Assembly (NCBI RefSeq): GCF_900112615.1
Contig: NZ_FOMK01000001.1
Coordinates: 186,001-250,000 of the forward strand
Source: Chitinophaga sp. CF118
Lineage (GTDB): Bacteria > Bacteroidota > Bacteroidia > Chitinophagales > Chitinophagaceae
Direction of reading: 5' to 3'
DNA length: 64,000 bases
Part shown: positions 7,972 through 17,456 of the stretch, piece by piece
How positions within the stretch are numbered: position 1 is the first letter of the stretch
Layout: every line of letters starts with the position of its first letter
Program-made: the position numbers and the translations under genes
Notes under the pieces: model-generated
The model's database searches: none
What the model saw: only the letters and a program-made list of their open reading frames with translations
What the model was told of the DNA's origin: nothing

Positions 7972-9063
7972 TTATTTTCTCCACTGGAAGTAGAAACAAC
8001 TCCCGTCACCTAACGTTGACTCCACCCACACTTTGCCACCCTGTGTTTCTACTAATAATTTCAGAATGTTCAGGCCAATACCTGTTCCTCTTTCATCACC
8101 TTCATCTAGTGTTTCAAATAACCGAAAAATCCGTTCATTGTCCTTCCCTTCAATACCGGGACCGTTATCCTTTACATAAAAATTATAGAATTCTCCATTT
8201 TCATTACATCCCACCTCTATATTGGTAGTTGCCTTGTCATTATATCTAATGGCATTGCTGATCAGGTTCTGGAACACCTGTTGCAATTTTTGCCTGCTGG
8301 TATGGATAACAGGCATATCATCCCCAATACTGATCTTCACATGAGCAGGAGGAAAAAGTAATTTAACCTGTTCCTCCAGCATTTTTCTGATATCCACATC
8401 TTCCTCTTTTTGATGCAACTGGTGTTCCCGGCTATAATCCAGGATTGCTGTGATCATATCTGCAAGCCGGGAGGTGGCGTCAATAGCCATATTTGTATAT
8501 TCCAGCAGGAAATCGGAATCTTTGATCTCCTGTTCTTCCTTCATCAGTGACAGAAGTCCTGTAATTCCTGAAAGCGGCGATTTCAGGTCGTGTGCCACCA
8601 CGTGCATAAAACGCTCCAATTGACCATTGATCTGTTCTTTGTCTTTTAATGCCTGTCTTAATTCATGCTGGTAAAAAAATAATCTCTCGAATACATCCAC
8701 TTTTGCCCTGGTAAGATTAATGTCCAATGGTTTAGACAAATAATCCACTCCTCCCTTTTCAAATCCTTTCAATACATAAGACTCGTCCTTGTTTATGGCT
8801 GTTACGAAAATGATTGAGATATCCTTAGTTCTGGGATTAGTCTTTAACAGCCGTGCCACTTCAAAGCCATCCATACCGGGCATCTGTACATCCAGCATGA
8901 TCAATCCTATGTCGTCATTCTTCAGCACCTCTTTTAATGCCTCATTTCCGGAAGTAGTCTGTATAAAATTTCTATTCTCTGCCAGGAGCATCTGCTCCAG
9001 GGAAAGAAGGTTTTCCATTCGGTCATCTACCAACAGGATGGTAAATTTTTTAGTCATACTCAT
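7972..9063 (-). CDS. Response regulator-histidine kinase fusion
   Basis: The protein has 363 residues and is cytoplasmic, with no membrane segment. An N-terminal receiver (about 7-125) has the phosphoacceptor Asp58 in LDVQMPGMDG and Lys in SKPLD. A short coiled linker leads to a HisKA domain with His158 in VAHDLKSPLSG. The C-terminal HATPase has DNGPGIEG and GTGIGLNILKLL. Proteins with this order receive phosphate on the receiver and then control their own kinase domain. It is fourth in the order hybrid kinase, CheR, CheB, this gene, and is probably the next relay step. Confidence 0.92.
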   Translation of the reverse strand: MSMTKKFTILLVDDRMENLLSLEQMLLAENRNFIQTTSGNEALKEVLKNDDIGLIMLDVQMPGMDGFEVARLLKTNPRTKDISIIFVTAINKDESYVLKGFEKGGVDYLSKPLDINLTRAKVDVFERLFFYQHELRQALKDKEQINGQLERFMHVVAHDLKSPLSGITGLLSLMKEEQEIKDSDFLLEYTNMAIDATSRLADMITAILDYSREHQLHQKEEDVDIRKMLEEQVKLLFPPAHVKISIGDDMPVIHTSRQKLQQVFQNLISNAIRYNDKATTNIEVGCNENGEFYNFYVKDNGPGIEGKDNERIFRLFETLDEGDERGTGIGLNILKLLVETQGGKVWVESTLGDGSCFYFQWRK

Positions 9064-9104
9064 CTTAATGGCTGGTTAATTAGTACTTACGAATTATGCA
9101 CTCT

Positions 9105-9665
9105 TTACGTTTCAGAAATTATAAATTTTATTATTTCGTCAATCGTTAAAACTTTTACATTTTGACAGAGGTCAATAGCAGACTGTGGCATAACCTCAAA
9201 AGCAGCCATTTGGGGGTCCTGTGCAATGCCCGTACCACCGGCAGCTATGATCTGACATAAACCAGCCGCACCGTCTTTATTAGCCCCGCTAAGCAGAATA
9301 CCCAATGCTCTGCTACCGTACACCTCAGCCGCACAACTGAAGGTCATATCTATGGAGGGGCGGCTGTAATTGACCAGTTCCGAATAATCCAGCATAAAGC
9401 TTTTGTCAGCTTCTATCATCAGGTGATAGTTTTGCGGGGCCAGGTAGAAGTGATAATCTATGATCGCTTCTTTATCCTCTGGCTCTCTGATTAACTTTTT
9501 AGCCGACAGCAAATGTCCCATTTCGCTTTCCACATTTCTGAGCCGGTGTAATATGATCACCACAGGTACCCGCATAAGATCGGGCAGGCCATCCAGAATG
9601 CTGCTTAATACTACCAGGCTTCCTGCAGACCCTCCTATTGTGATGATGTCATATTTGCCTTTCAT
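9105..9665 (-). CDS. cheB: CheB-type protein-glutamate methylesterase, catalytic domain only
   Basis: The protein has 186 residues and consists only of the CheB C-terminal catalytic domain. The catalytic triad is visible as Ser13 (GGSAGS), His40 (IILHR) and Asp131 (SGANKDGAAG). The receiver domain that normally inhibits classical CheB is absent, so activity must be controlled otherwise. It starts 6 bases after the cheR stop, which implies translational coupling. The enzyme removes methyl groups from glutamate residues, classically on chemoreceptors. No receptor gene is present in the window, so the substrate is unknown. Confidence 0.88.
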   Translation of the reverse strand: MKGKYDIITIGGSAGSLVVLSSILDGLPDLMRVPVVIILHRLRNVESEMGHLLSAKKLIREPEDKEAIIDYHFYLAPQNYHLMIEADKSFMLDYSELVNYSRPSIDMTFSCAAEVYGSRALGILLSGANKDGAAGLCQIIAAGGTGIAQDPQMAAFEVMPQSAIDLCQNVKVLTIDEIIKFIISET

Positions 9666-9671
9666 AAATGA

Positions 9672-10490
9672 TCACACTTTACGACGATATATTTTATGCG
9701 GTCCATTTACCGTTTCGAACTTTCCATGTACATCTGCAATCCTCATGGATTCTTTGATACCCAATGCAAGGTATCCCCGGGGCGATAAACTATCATAGAA
9801 CAAGTTCAACACATGACTTTGTAAATCCCTGTTGAAATAAATAAACACATTCCGGCAACAGATCAGTTGAAATTCATTAAACACGGTATCTGTAACAAGG
9901 TTGTGCTGAAAGAAATTTATCTGCGTTCTCAGTTCTTTTTTAATAATCACATTATCATACCTGGCAGTATAATAATTGGAGAAATCTGCCAGGCCTCCGG
10001 ATTGAATATAATTATACGTATAATCTTTCATATTATCTAACGGTAAAATACCCGCCGCCGCTCTTTCCAGATTCATGGGATTCAGATCACTTGCATATAA
10101 TTTTGTTCTGTTCAACAGGCCGGTTTCCTGTAACAGGATAGCCATTGAGTACACTTCTTCACCGGTAGCACAGCCAGCATGCCATATTTTAATATTAGGA
10201 TAAGCCGCCAGTTTGGGCAACACATCTTCCCTTAAAGTGCGATAAAAAGGGGGATCACGGAACATTTCTGTTACGTTCACTGTAATATATTGCACCAATT
10301 GGGTAAACAGATCACTGTTATTCACCAGCTGATGTTTAAGATCAAAAAGCGTTAAAATATTTGTCCGGCCCATAAAGCGAAGAACACGACGTTTCAGGGA
10401 AGCCTGAACATAACCAGTAAAATCATAACCATATTGCAGCTTTACAATATTAATAATGTCCAGGAAGTCTGCATCTGAAATATGTTCCAT
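9672..10490 (-). CDS. cheR: CheR-type protein-glutamate O-methyltransferase
   Basis: The protein has 272 residues, the normal length of CheR. The N-terminal all-helical domain (about 1-75) ends in TVNVTEMFRDP. The SAM-binding Rossmann domain has HAGCATGEEVYSMAI at 104-118 and CCRNVFIYF at 211-219, both family signatures. It methylates glutamates using S-adenosylmethionine. It lies between the hybrid kinase (9 bases upstream) and CheB (6 bases downstream) in one tight operon. The target may be a coiled coil in the hybrid kinase rather than a chemoreceptor (inference). Confidence 0.92.
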   Translation of the reverse strand: MEHISDADFLDIINIVKLQYGYDFTGYVQASLKRRVLRFMGRTNILTLFDLKHQLVNNSDLFTQLVQYITVNVTEMFRDPPFYRTLREDVLPKLAAYPNIKIWHAGCATGEEVYSMAILLQETGLLNRTKLYASDLNPMNLERAAAGILPLDNMKDYTYNYIQSGGLADFSNYYTARYDNVIIKKELRTQINFFQHNLVTDTVFNEFQLICCRNVFIYFNRDLQSHVLNLFYDSLSPRGYLALGIKESMRIADVHGKFETVNGPHKIYRRKV

Positions 10491-10499
10491 AAAAAATGG

Positions 10500-13400
10500 T
10501 TATACCATCCACACCCGCATTAAAGAAAGCAGCTTACTACTGTCTATTGGTTTCGCAATATAATCGGATGCCCCTGCAGCAATACACTTTTCACGATCCC
10601 CGGTCATAGCCTTTGCCGTTAAAGCAATTACAGGTAACTGTTTAAAACTTCTGTTCATCCGTATCTGACGGATCGCTTCATATCCATCCATTTCAGGCAT
10701 CATAATATCCATCAGTACAATACTTACATCCGGATTCTCTGATAATCTTGCCAATGCATCCTTTCCATCAGCGGCAGTCACTACATCCATCCCATACTCT
10801 GCCAACAAAGCACTTAACGAGAATACATTCCGCATATCATCATCAGCCAATAGCACCTTCTTCCCTTCCAGGCTCTTTTCTGTTAACGGGTTATCATCTT
10901 TTTTGAGAGAAGTATTTGTTTCTTTGAGCTTATACAGGAATAATTCCAGTTCATCCATTAACCTGTCTGTAGAAAACGTGGAATTTCTTACAATTGCTGC
11001 TGCATCTCTCTTCAACAGTAATTCATCTGCTTCAGAAATATCATGATTGAGATATACAATGATCGGTTTCTCTTTGCTGCCCGTCATTAGCCGCAGTCTG
11101 CCCAGCTTTACTATACCATTACGAATGTCAATACTTAAGTCAAGAATAATGGCATCGTAATGTTTATCCTTCAATTCCTGTTCCGCATCTTCCATCGTCG
11201 TTACCCGGTGATATTGTGTCTGCATCTGTCTTTCATCACTAAGCGATTGCAGAGAAGGATGGTATTGCAATACTCCATCAGAAACAACAAGAACTTTTTT
11301 GAACGGGCCCTGCAACTGCTCATTGATACCAGTGAATACCGACTCAAGATCTGCCATCTGCAATGGCTTCTGAGTATATCCCTGAATTTTATCCCTCACT
11401 TGCAGAGAGATCCCTCCTGCGGATATCACATGCACCAGGATATGTTTCAGATCTTCATTATTCTTTAAGATTTTGAGGATACTCATACCGTCAATCAATG
11501 GCAGGTTCATATCCAGGAGGATAGCCTCCGGCATGTATTTACGGGTAAAGTATAAGCCGTCATTACCGTTCAGTGCTATAATTGTTTTATATCCTTTTTC
11601 CCTGGCAAAATCCCGCAGGATAACCGCAAAGTTGACATCATCTTCAATAATAAGAATCAGCTTATCCTGTTTACCGAACTGGTCACGGTCATCTTCTATC
11701 TTTTGCGTTGTTTCGGGGAGCTGCATTAACGGTAGCAGGGCTTCTGTTACAACCGGATCCTTAATGGTTCCCCGCAGGGGCTGCACCCCATTACTATGAA
11801 TCACTACCGTAAAAGTACTTCCCAATCCTTCCTCGCTTTCCAGAAGGATCTCTCCTCCCAGTCTTTTCATCAATTCTTTACTGATGGAAAGTCCCAGACC
11901 GGTACCTCCGTATTTGCGGCTCGTAGAACCATCTGCCTGATGAAAGGCTTCAAAAATAAGTTGTTTCTTATCTGCTGCGATACCGCCACCATTATCTGCA
12001 ACTGAAATGTGCAGGCCATCGGGTTTTACTTCCCAATGCATTTTTATTCTGCCATCTTTTGGTGTAAACTTGAATGCGTTGGATAAAAGGTTTTTTATCA
12101 CCTGTTCCAGCCGCTGTTTGTCTGTATGGATGGTTTCAGGCACCCCGTCTGCTATTGAAGAGATAAACCGGATATTCTTTTCTTCCGCCACTACATGGAA
12201 CAACTGATCCAGGTCTTTGACCATTGATTGCACCGATACATCTTCGATCTGCATTTCTACCTTACCCGCCTCTATTTTAGACAGGTCGAGAATATCGTTG
12301 ATCAGTTTAAGCAGATCAGAACCGGATTTATGGATAATGCTGGCATATTCTATTTGTTTACTGGTCAGGTTGTTACCTTTGTTCTCTTCGAGCAAACGGG
12401 CCAGGATCAGTACACTGTTCAACGGTGTACGCAGTTCGTGCGACATATTGGCCAGGAACTCAGACTTGTAAGTACTGCTCTGCTCCAGCTCTTCCGCCTT
12501 AATAGATAACTGTTGACGGGTGATTTCCAGAGCCTTGTTCTGCACTTTCATTTCATCATTCACCTGTCGGAGTTCTCCTTCCTGCACCCGCAATTCTTCT
12601 TCAGAGGTCTGTAATACTTCAGACTGACGGGTGAGTTCTTCATTTGATTGCCGCAACTCTTCCTGCTGTGCCTCCAGAATCTCCTTCTGTTCCTGTACTC
12701 TTTGTAAAAGAGTCATCACCTTTTCCCTTGTTGCTGCAGCCTTCATAGCCACAGCAATCGCATTGGCTGTGGTATGCAATAAATCCAGCTTCCTTTGAGG
12801 CACCTCTTTAAAAACGGCCAGTTCTATTAATCCTATAAGCTTATCCTCCTGCCACAGCGGTAAGCAGATTACCGCACCAGGTAATGTTTCTCCACTACCC
12901 GCTTCAATTTGCCAGAAGTTAGCAGGGATATTATTTACCACTACCACATCTTTCTGTGTGCCTGCTTCACCTACGATACCCTCCTTCAAAGCATATTCCT
13001 GTTTTACAGTAAGGGGTAATGCTATACCGGCGCTCAAACGCAACGTCCCTGTAATTTCATCAAAACAATAAAATGCGCCTGCAGGCAACCCCAGGTATGT
13101 TACTATGGCCTGTAAGCAATTAGCGGACAGTGGTTTCTGCCCAATGTCTCCCTGCAAACTCTCGTTGATCCTGGTCACGCCCGTGAGTAACCAGTTATTC
13201 TCATTGGCACTCTTATTAAGCATAACCACTTCATCCAGGTTAATGCGCAATTCCTCCTGCGCTTTTACCCTGTTACCGATCTCGGAGAAAGACAGGATCA
13301 TTAATGCAATTGCTACCAGTAAAGTAAAAATGGTATCTATTGCCAACGTAGTAGCAGCCCTTTTTACAGAACTTTCATCAGCCCGGTTTCTGGTAAATAA

Positions 13401-13898
13401 CAGATCTTGTTCATGACCGATAATGCCCGTCAATTCACTATGTACAGCATCATAATATTCCTTTTCTTTTGATGTTATTTCCAGTCCGCGACTAAATACA
13501 TAATTAGTATCATTCCGCACATTCAGGCTTTCCCAGAAATTCAACAACCGGATCATATCATTCTCCATCTTCGTTGCCTGTTTCATCTGTTGCGGATTAT
13601 CGGCAACCATTTTTTTCAGGTCATTTACCAGGGGCAATATCTTAGGATGTAACTCGAAATAAGTATCAAGATATTTAAACACATGCGTATTTCTGTAGGC
13701 CGTTTCTGCAATTTCAATTTCATATACGTACCGGTTAATACGTTGCGTCATTGTAATCACCTCATAGGAATGCTCCACCAATTTAGCCTCTGTTTGTTGC
13801 TTGTTAAAAGTAATATAGGAAAAAATCCCCCCTGCAACTATCAGCACAAGTGCAAGCCCGAAACCAAAGTATAAGCGTTTTTTTAAAGGAATACCCAT
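10500..13898 (-). CDS. Large membrane hybrid sensor kinase (CHASE3-GAF-kinase with three receivers)
   Basis: The protein has 1132 residues. It has a transmembrane helix at about 9-29, an extracytoplasmic CHASE3-like helical domain at about 30-180, and a second transmembrane helix at about 186-206. A GAF-like domain (about 240-385) leads into a Glu/Gln-rich coiled coil (about 390-475). HisKA follows with His487 in MSHELRTPLNS, then HATPase with DNGGGI and GGTGLGLSISKEL. Three receiver modules complete it: Asp796 (LLDMNLPLIDG), a degenerate one around Asp920, and Asp1064 (LMDIMMPEMDGY). It is first gene of the cheR-cheB operon and divergent from the polysaccharide cluster. Confidence 0.93.
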   Translation of the reverse strand: MGIPLKKRLYFGFGLALVLIVAGGIFSYITFNKQQTEAKLVEHSYEVITMTQRINRYVYEIEIAETAYRNTHVFKYLDTYFELHPKILPLVNDLKKMVADNPQQMKQATKMENDMIRLLNFWESLNVRNDTNYVFSRGLEITSKEKEYYDAVHSELTGIIGHEQDLLFTRNRADESSVKRAATTLAIDTIFTLLVAIALMILSFSEIGNRVKAQEELRINLDEVVMLNKSANENNWLLTGVTRINESLQGDIGQKPLSANCLQAIVTYLGLPAGAFYCFDEITGTLRLSAGIALPLTVKQEYALKEGIVGEAGTQKDVVVVNNIPANFWQIEAGSGETLPGAVICLPLWQEDKLIGLIELAVFKEVPQRKLDLLHTTANAIAVAMKAAATREKVMTLLQRVQEQKEILEAQQEELRQSNEELTRQSEVLQTSEEELRVQEGELRQVNDEMKVQNKALEITRQQLSIKAEELEQSSTYKSEFLANMSHELRTPLNSVLILARLLEENKGNNLTSKQIEYASIIHKSGSDLLKLINDILDLSKIEAGKVEMQIEDVSVQSMVKDLDQLFHVVAEEKNIRFISSIADGVPETIHTDKQRLEQVIKNLLSNAFKFTPKDGRIKMHWEVKPDGLHISVADNGGGIAADKKQLIFEAFHQADGSTSRKYGGTGLGLSISKELMKRLGGEILLESEEGLGSTFTVVIHSNGVQPLRGTIKDPVVTEALLPLMQLPETTQKIEDDRDQFGKQDKLILIIEDDVNFAVILRDFAREKGYKTIIALNGNDGLYFTRKYMPEAILLDMNLPLIDGMSILKILKNNEDLKHILVHVISAGGISLQVRDKIQGYTQKPLQMADLESVFTGINEQLQGPFKKVLVVSDGVLQYHPSLQSLSDERQMQTQYHRVTTMEDAEQELKDKHYDAIILDLSIDIRNGIVKLGRLRLMTGSKEKPIIVYLNHDISEADELLLKRDAAAIVRNSTFSTDRLMDELELFLYKLKETNTSLKKDDNPLTEKSLEGKKVLLADDDMRNVFSLSALLAEYGMDVVTAADGKDALARLSENPDVSIVLMDIMMPEMDGYEAIRQIRMNRSFKQLPVIALTAKAMTGDREKCIAAGASDYIAKPIDSSKLLSLMRVWMV

Positions 13899-14420
13899 AT
13901 TTGAACCGTTAATAATAACTAAACAAATATAATATTAAAAGAACTCGGCTATCGATTGTATATCAACAGTTAACGAAAATCATTTCAATTTTGTTGAAAA
14001 AAATACAAGATAGGACAATATATGTTTCTAACATCTTACACATATAAGTAAGATTTACTTTGATAAAAACAGTCTTAATTGGCAGCAACCAGACGTATAT
14101 TTATACACATAATATTGTTTTATTTGGTAAGAGGGTGGTAACTTAGATGTAATAACATATATGTGAATATAGAGAGCGCATTGCATTTCGTAATAGATGA
14201 GTTAAAAACATTTTTAATATGAGGGATTGTCATATTTTTCTTTAAAAAGTCCAACTGGCTGATTTATAGTAAGTATATAAGTGAACAATTAATACTATAA
14301 ACAACATTTCAGCCACACGCTAATTCCCTGGTATAATATTATCGCACATTTTAAAACCATATGCTTAAGGCTTAACTGGGTTGTAATCCCACAACAGCTA
14401 TGACTATAAAAAACCAATGT
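13899..14420. other. AT-rich divergent regulatory region
   Basis: This 520-base gap separates the hybrid-kinase operon from the response-regulator/glycosyltransferase cluster and must hold both promoters. On the minus strand TATATTTG (plus-strand 13924-13931) fits the Bacteroidota -7 element for the kinase; no clear -33 partner is seen. No open frame with coding character was found. Confidence 0.5.
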
Positions 14421-14801
14421 ATGAGTAAAATTCTGTTAGTTGAAGATGATGAAGTGATGCCAAAAATTCTGGAAAGGATCCTCCGCAAAGAAGAATATCA
14501 GATTGAACATGTTATCAACGGAAAAGAAGCCTTTCTGCGTCTTGAAGATACCAACTACAATTTCGACCTGATCATTACCGATATTATGATGCCTTATGCA
14601 AATGGTTTTGAAATATTGAGTAAAGTAAAAAACAGAAAAGAAGGCAAACCAATTCCTGTAATTATTGTTTCGAATGCTGGAAATGAAGATATGATTATCG
14701 AAGGATTCAAACTGGGAGCTGATGACTTTTTGAAAAAACCTGTTATTCCAGGCGAGCTCCTGGTCCGGGTTAAAAGGTTATTGATGCAATATAGCCTGTA
14801 A
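14421..14801 (+). CDS. Single-domain CheY-like response regulator
   Basis: The protein has 126 residues from the ATG at 14421, whose product begins MSKILLVEDDEV like most receivers. Another ATG seven codons upstream is possible. It is one receiver domain: acidic pocket EDD at 8-10, phosphoacceptor Asp54 in ITDIMMPYANG, and Lys in LKKPV. No output domain is attached, so it must act by binding a partner. It lies 43 bases before the HEAT membrane protein and the synthases. A role as phosphorylation-controlled switch of that machinery, fed by the divergent kinase, is inference. Confidence 0.9.
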   Translation: MSKILLVEDDEVMPKILERILRKEEYQIEHVINGKEAFLRLEDTNYNFDLIITDIMMPYANGFEILSKVKNRKEGKPIPVIIVSNAGNEDMIIEGFKLGADDFLKKPVIPGELLVRVKRLLMQYSL

Positions 14802-14844
14802 AAAATGCTTTTTCTTACTATTGACTAATTGACCGAATCCAGAT

Positions 14845-15972
14845 ATGGAGTTTAGCTTTTATGAATTCAGGTATGCACCTTTAAGTATACAAATAGCTTT
14901 CATATTTATTGTAGTCGCCGTAACATTTACTATCCTTGCTTACCTGTCTATTTTGCGTGGAAGATGCAAGGCTTACCGCCGTGAAAAAAAACTAAAGCTC
15001 CTGCATCCGGTTATCGACGACCTGCTGATGAATAATATCCTGCTGAATGAAGAGCTTGCCAGTGATATACCAGCAGAGCAGGTACAACTGAATATAGAAG
15101 GGTTTCAACTGCCGGTGTTTAAACACCGCTGGGCAAGAGAAGCATTGATAAACCGGCTTATCCATTACAGGAGTAATGTGCGTGGTTCCATGGGCGAACA
15201 GTTCCGTAATCTCTATATTCAACTGGAGCTGGATAAAGATTCTCTTAAGAAAATGAAATCCCATAATTGGGATAAAAAAGTACAGGCACTGGCAGAACTT
15301 ACCAACATGAATATGTCTATAGCAGACGTAACCATTCTGCCACTCACCAACAGCAATAACCGGGAATTGCGCGCTGCCGCCAGGCATGCCTATATTAAAC
15401 TAAGTAAAAATGAACCTTTCAAATTCTTCGATGTAGTAACAGAACCACTGCTGCTGTGGGACCAGGTAGAACTCTTCAGAATTATTTCTACAACAGAACA
15501 TATTGCCATCCCCAACTTTGCACAGTGGATCACCTATTCTACCAATAAAACAATTGTGTCTTTCTGCCTGAAACTGGTAGTACATTATAATCAGCTCAGT
15601 GCAGTGCCCGCAGTTACCAACCTGCTGAATACAAAAGATCATTACCTGCGGGCAGATGCAATCAACTGTCTGGGTAAGCTGAAAATAGATGATGTGCAAG
15701 ACAAACTTGTGCATATGTATAACAGTCAGCCGCTGAACTGCCGTTTGGAAATACTGAAAGCCATAGGCCGTATTAGCAGTGGTAAACATGTTGATTTTCT
15801 ACGACTGGAATTTCTTCACGCTACCGATTTTGAAGTACGCAAACATGCTGCAAAATCGCTGATCAAAAACGCCTGGGCTGCCAAAGGCCTGATCCAGGAG
15901 CTGATAGATACTGCTACTTCAGAAAACAAACTGATCTTGAAACATTGCATGAATCCTTTAATAAAATTCTAG
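14845..15972 (+). CDS. Membrane-anchored HEAT-repeat protein
   Basis: The protein has 375 residues. One N-terminal transmembrane helix (about 16-37) is followed by a basic stretch (RREKKLKLL), which puts the rest in the cytoplasm. Residues about 110-370 form helical repeats of HEAT type, for example LRADAINCLGKLKIDD and FEVRKHAAKSLIKNAW. Its stop is 6 bases before the ATG of the first glycosyltransferase, so the two are tightly coupled. Position between a single-domain response regulator and the synthase suggests an adaptor linking the two at the inner membrane (inference). No enzymatic motif is seen. Confidence 0.85.
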   Translation: MEFSFYEFRYAPLSIQIAFIFIVVAVTFTILAYLSILRGRCKAYRREKKLKLLHPVIDDLLMNNILLNEELASDIPAEQVQLNIEGFQLPVFKHRWAREALINRLIHYRSNVRGSMGEQFRNLYIQLELDKDSLKKMKSHNWDKKVQALAELTNMNMSIADVTILPLTNSNNRELRAAARHAYIKLSKNEPFKFFDVVTEPLLLWDQVELFRIISTTEHIAIPNFAQWITYSTNKTIVSFCLKLVVHYNQLSAVPAVTNLLNTKDHYLRADAINCLGKLKIDDVQDKLVHMYNSQPLNCRLEILKAIGRISSGKHVDFLRLEFLHATDFEVRKHAAKSLIKNAWAAKGLIQELIDTATSENKLILKHCMNPLIKF

Positions 15973-15978
15973 TTGGGA

Positions 15979-17430
15979 ATGGAAAGCAGTAGTATATGGG
16001 AGATGCTGGCGAAAATTTATGAGAGCACCGTTTTTGTGTATGGTTCGGTGTTACTCTTTACGTATGCAATGCTGGCAGTATTCTCCATCATTGCTGTAAG
16101 GAAATATGCCAGGAAAGAAAAGTTCAACCAGGATACTACACTTCTGGGATCACCTCTTGCTCCTGGCATTACCGTTCTTGCTCCTGCTTTCAATGAAGGG
16201 ATGACTATTATCTCCAATGTACGTTCCCTGTTAACACTTAACTATCCAAAGTATGAGATCATCATCGTCAATGACGGGAGTACAGATGACAGCCTGCAAC
16301 AGATGATCAATGAATTTGAACTGATAAAAATTGACTTCGCTTATAATGCTAAAATACAAACCCAACCGGTAAGAGGGATCTATAAATCTACCAATCAGGC
16401 TTATGCTAAACTGATGGTGATAGACAAAGTAAATGGTAAAAGTAAAGCCGATGCCTCCAATGCTGCTATTAATGCAGCTGCATACAATTATTTTGTGTGT
16501 ACGGATGTGGATTGTATTCTCGATAAAAACACGCTGCTTGAACTGATCAAACCGGTAATGCAGGAAGAAAAGAAACGGGTGATTGCTACCGGCGCTACAC
16601 TACGTATTGCCAACTCCTGCGAATTCGATCATGGTGTAATGACGCGCATGCGTCCGCCACGGGAATTGCTTGCACGCTTCCAGGAGGTAGAATACATAAG
16701 GGCTTTCGTTCTGGGAAAAATGGGATGGAGCCTGATCAATTGTGTGCCCAACGTATCTGGCGGACTAGGATTATTCGATAAAGAAGTGGCCATTCGTAGT
16801 GGTGGATATGATCATAGTTCTTTTGGAGAGGATATGGAACTGATGACAAGGATGTGCCGTTATTCATATGATAACAAGATCGATTATGCCATCCGTTATA
16901 TTCCTAAAACGCTCTGCTGGACAGAAGCTCCGGTGTCCATAAAAGTATTTAACCGTCAGCGCAGCCGCTGGTCAAGAGGACTTGCACAACTCATGACGGC
17001 CCACTTCAGCATGTTTCTGAACCCACGGTACGGTAAAATGGGAATGATCATTTTTCCTTATAATTTCTTCTTTGAATTACTGGCTCCTATTATAGAATTC
17101 ACTGGTATTATCTATTATATTGTCATGAGCTGCCTGGGGCTCATCAACTGGCCTATGGCCATCATTCTGCTGCTTGTTGTATATACCTATTCTGTAATGA
17201 TCACCACTATTGCCATATTGTGGGATCAGCTAACGTTCAGGTATTATAAAACATGGCTGGAAGTTGCTAGCCTCTGCATGACTCCCTTTATGGAATTTTT
17301 CTTCTATCATCCTTTAATAGTAATATTCGCATTACGGGGATATTTCTACTTCCTCACAGGTAAAAAAAGTGTTTGGGGAAATATGCAACGAAGAGGATTC
17401 CAGAGTACATCTGCGGCAACGACAAAATAG
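15979..17430 (+). CDS. Processive family 2 glycosyltransferase (polysaccharide synthase type), copy 1
   Basis: The protein has 483 residues from the ATG at 15979; a TTG two codons earlier was not chosen. An N-terminal membrane helix (about 18-40) precedes the GT-A domain. Motifs include IIVNDGSTDDS (UDP-sugar binding), CTDVDC (DxD type metal site), FGEDMELMTRM (catalytic base) and QRSRWSRGL (the Q-x-x-R-W signature of processive synthases such as cellulose, chitin and PNAG synthases). Two or three C-terminal membrane helices follow, which could form a secretion channel. Sugar donor and product are unknown. It lies between the HEAT protein and a close paralogue. Confidence 0.92.
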   Translation: MESSSIWEMLAKIYESTVFVYGSVLLFTYAMLAVFSIIAVRKYARKEKFNQDTTLLGSPLAPGITVLAPAFNEGMTIISNVRSLLTLNYPKYEIIIVNDGSTDDSLQQMINEFELIKIDFAYNAKIQTQPVRGIYKSTNQAYAKLMVIDKVNGKSKADASNAAINAAAYNYFVCTDVDCILDKNTLLELIKPVMQEEKKRVIATGATLRIANSCEFDHGVMTRMRPPRELLARFQEVEYIRAFVLGKMGWSLINCVPNVSGGLGLFDKEVAIRSGGYDHSSFGEDMELMTRMCRYSYDNKIDYAIRYIPKTLCWTEAPVSIKVFNRQRSRWSRGLAQLMTAHFSMFLNPRYGKMGMIIFPYNFFFELLAPIIEFTGIIYYIVMSCLGLINWPMAIILLLVVYTYSVMITTIAILWDQLTFRYYKTWLEVASLCMTPFMEFFFYHPLIVIFALRGYFYFLTGKKSVWGNMQRRGFQSTSAATTK

Positions 17431-17456
17431 AATTATAATTTAAATGGACTAAGATA

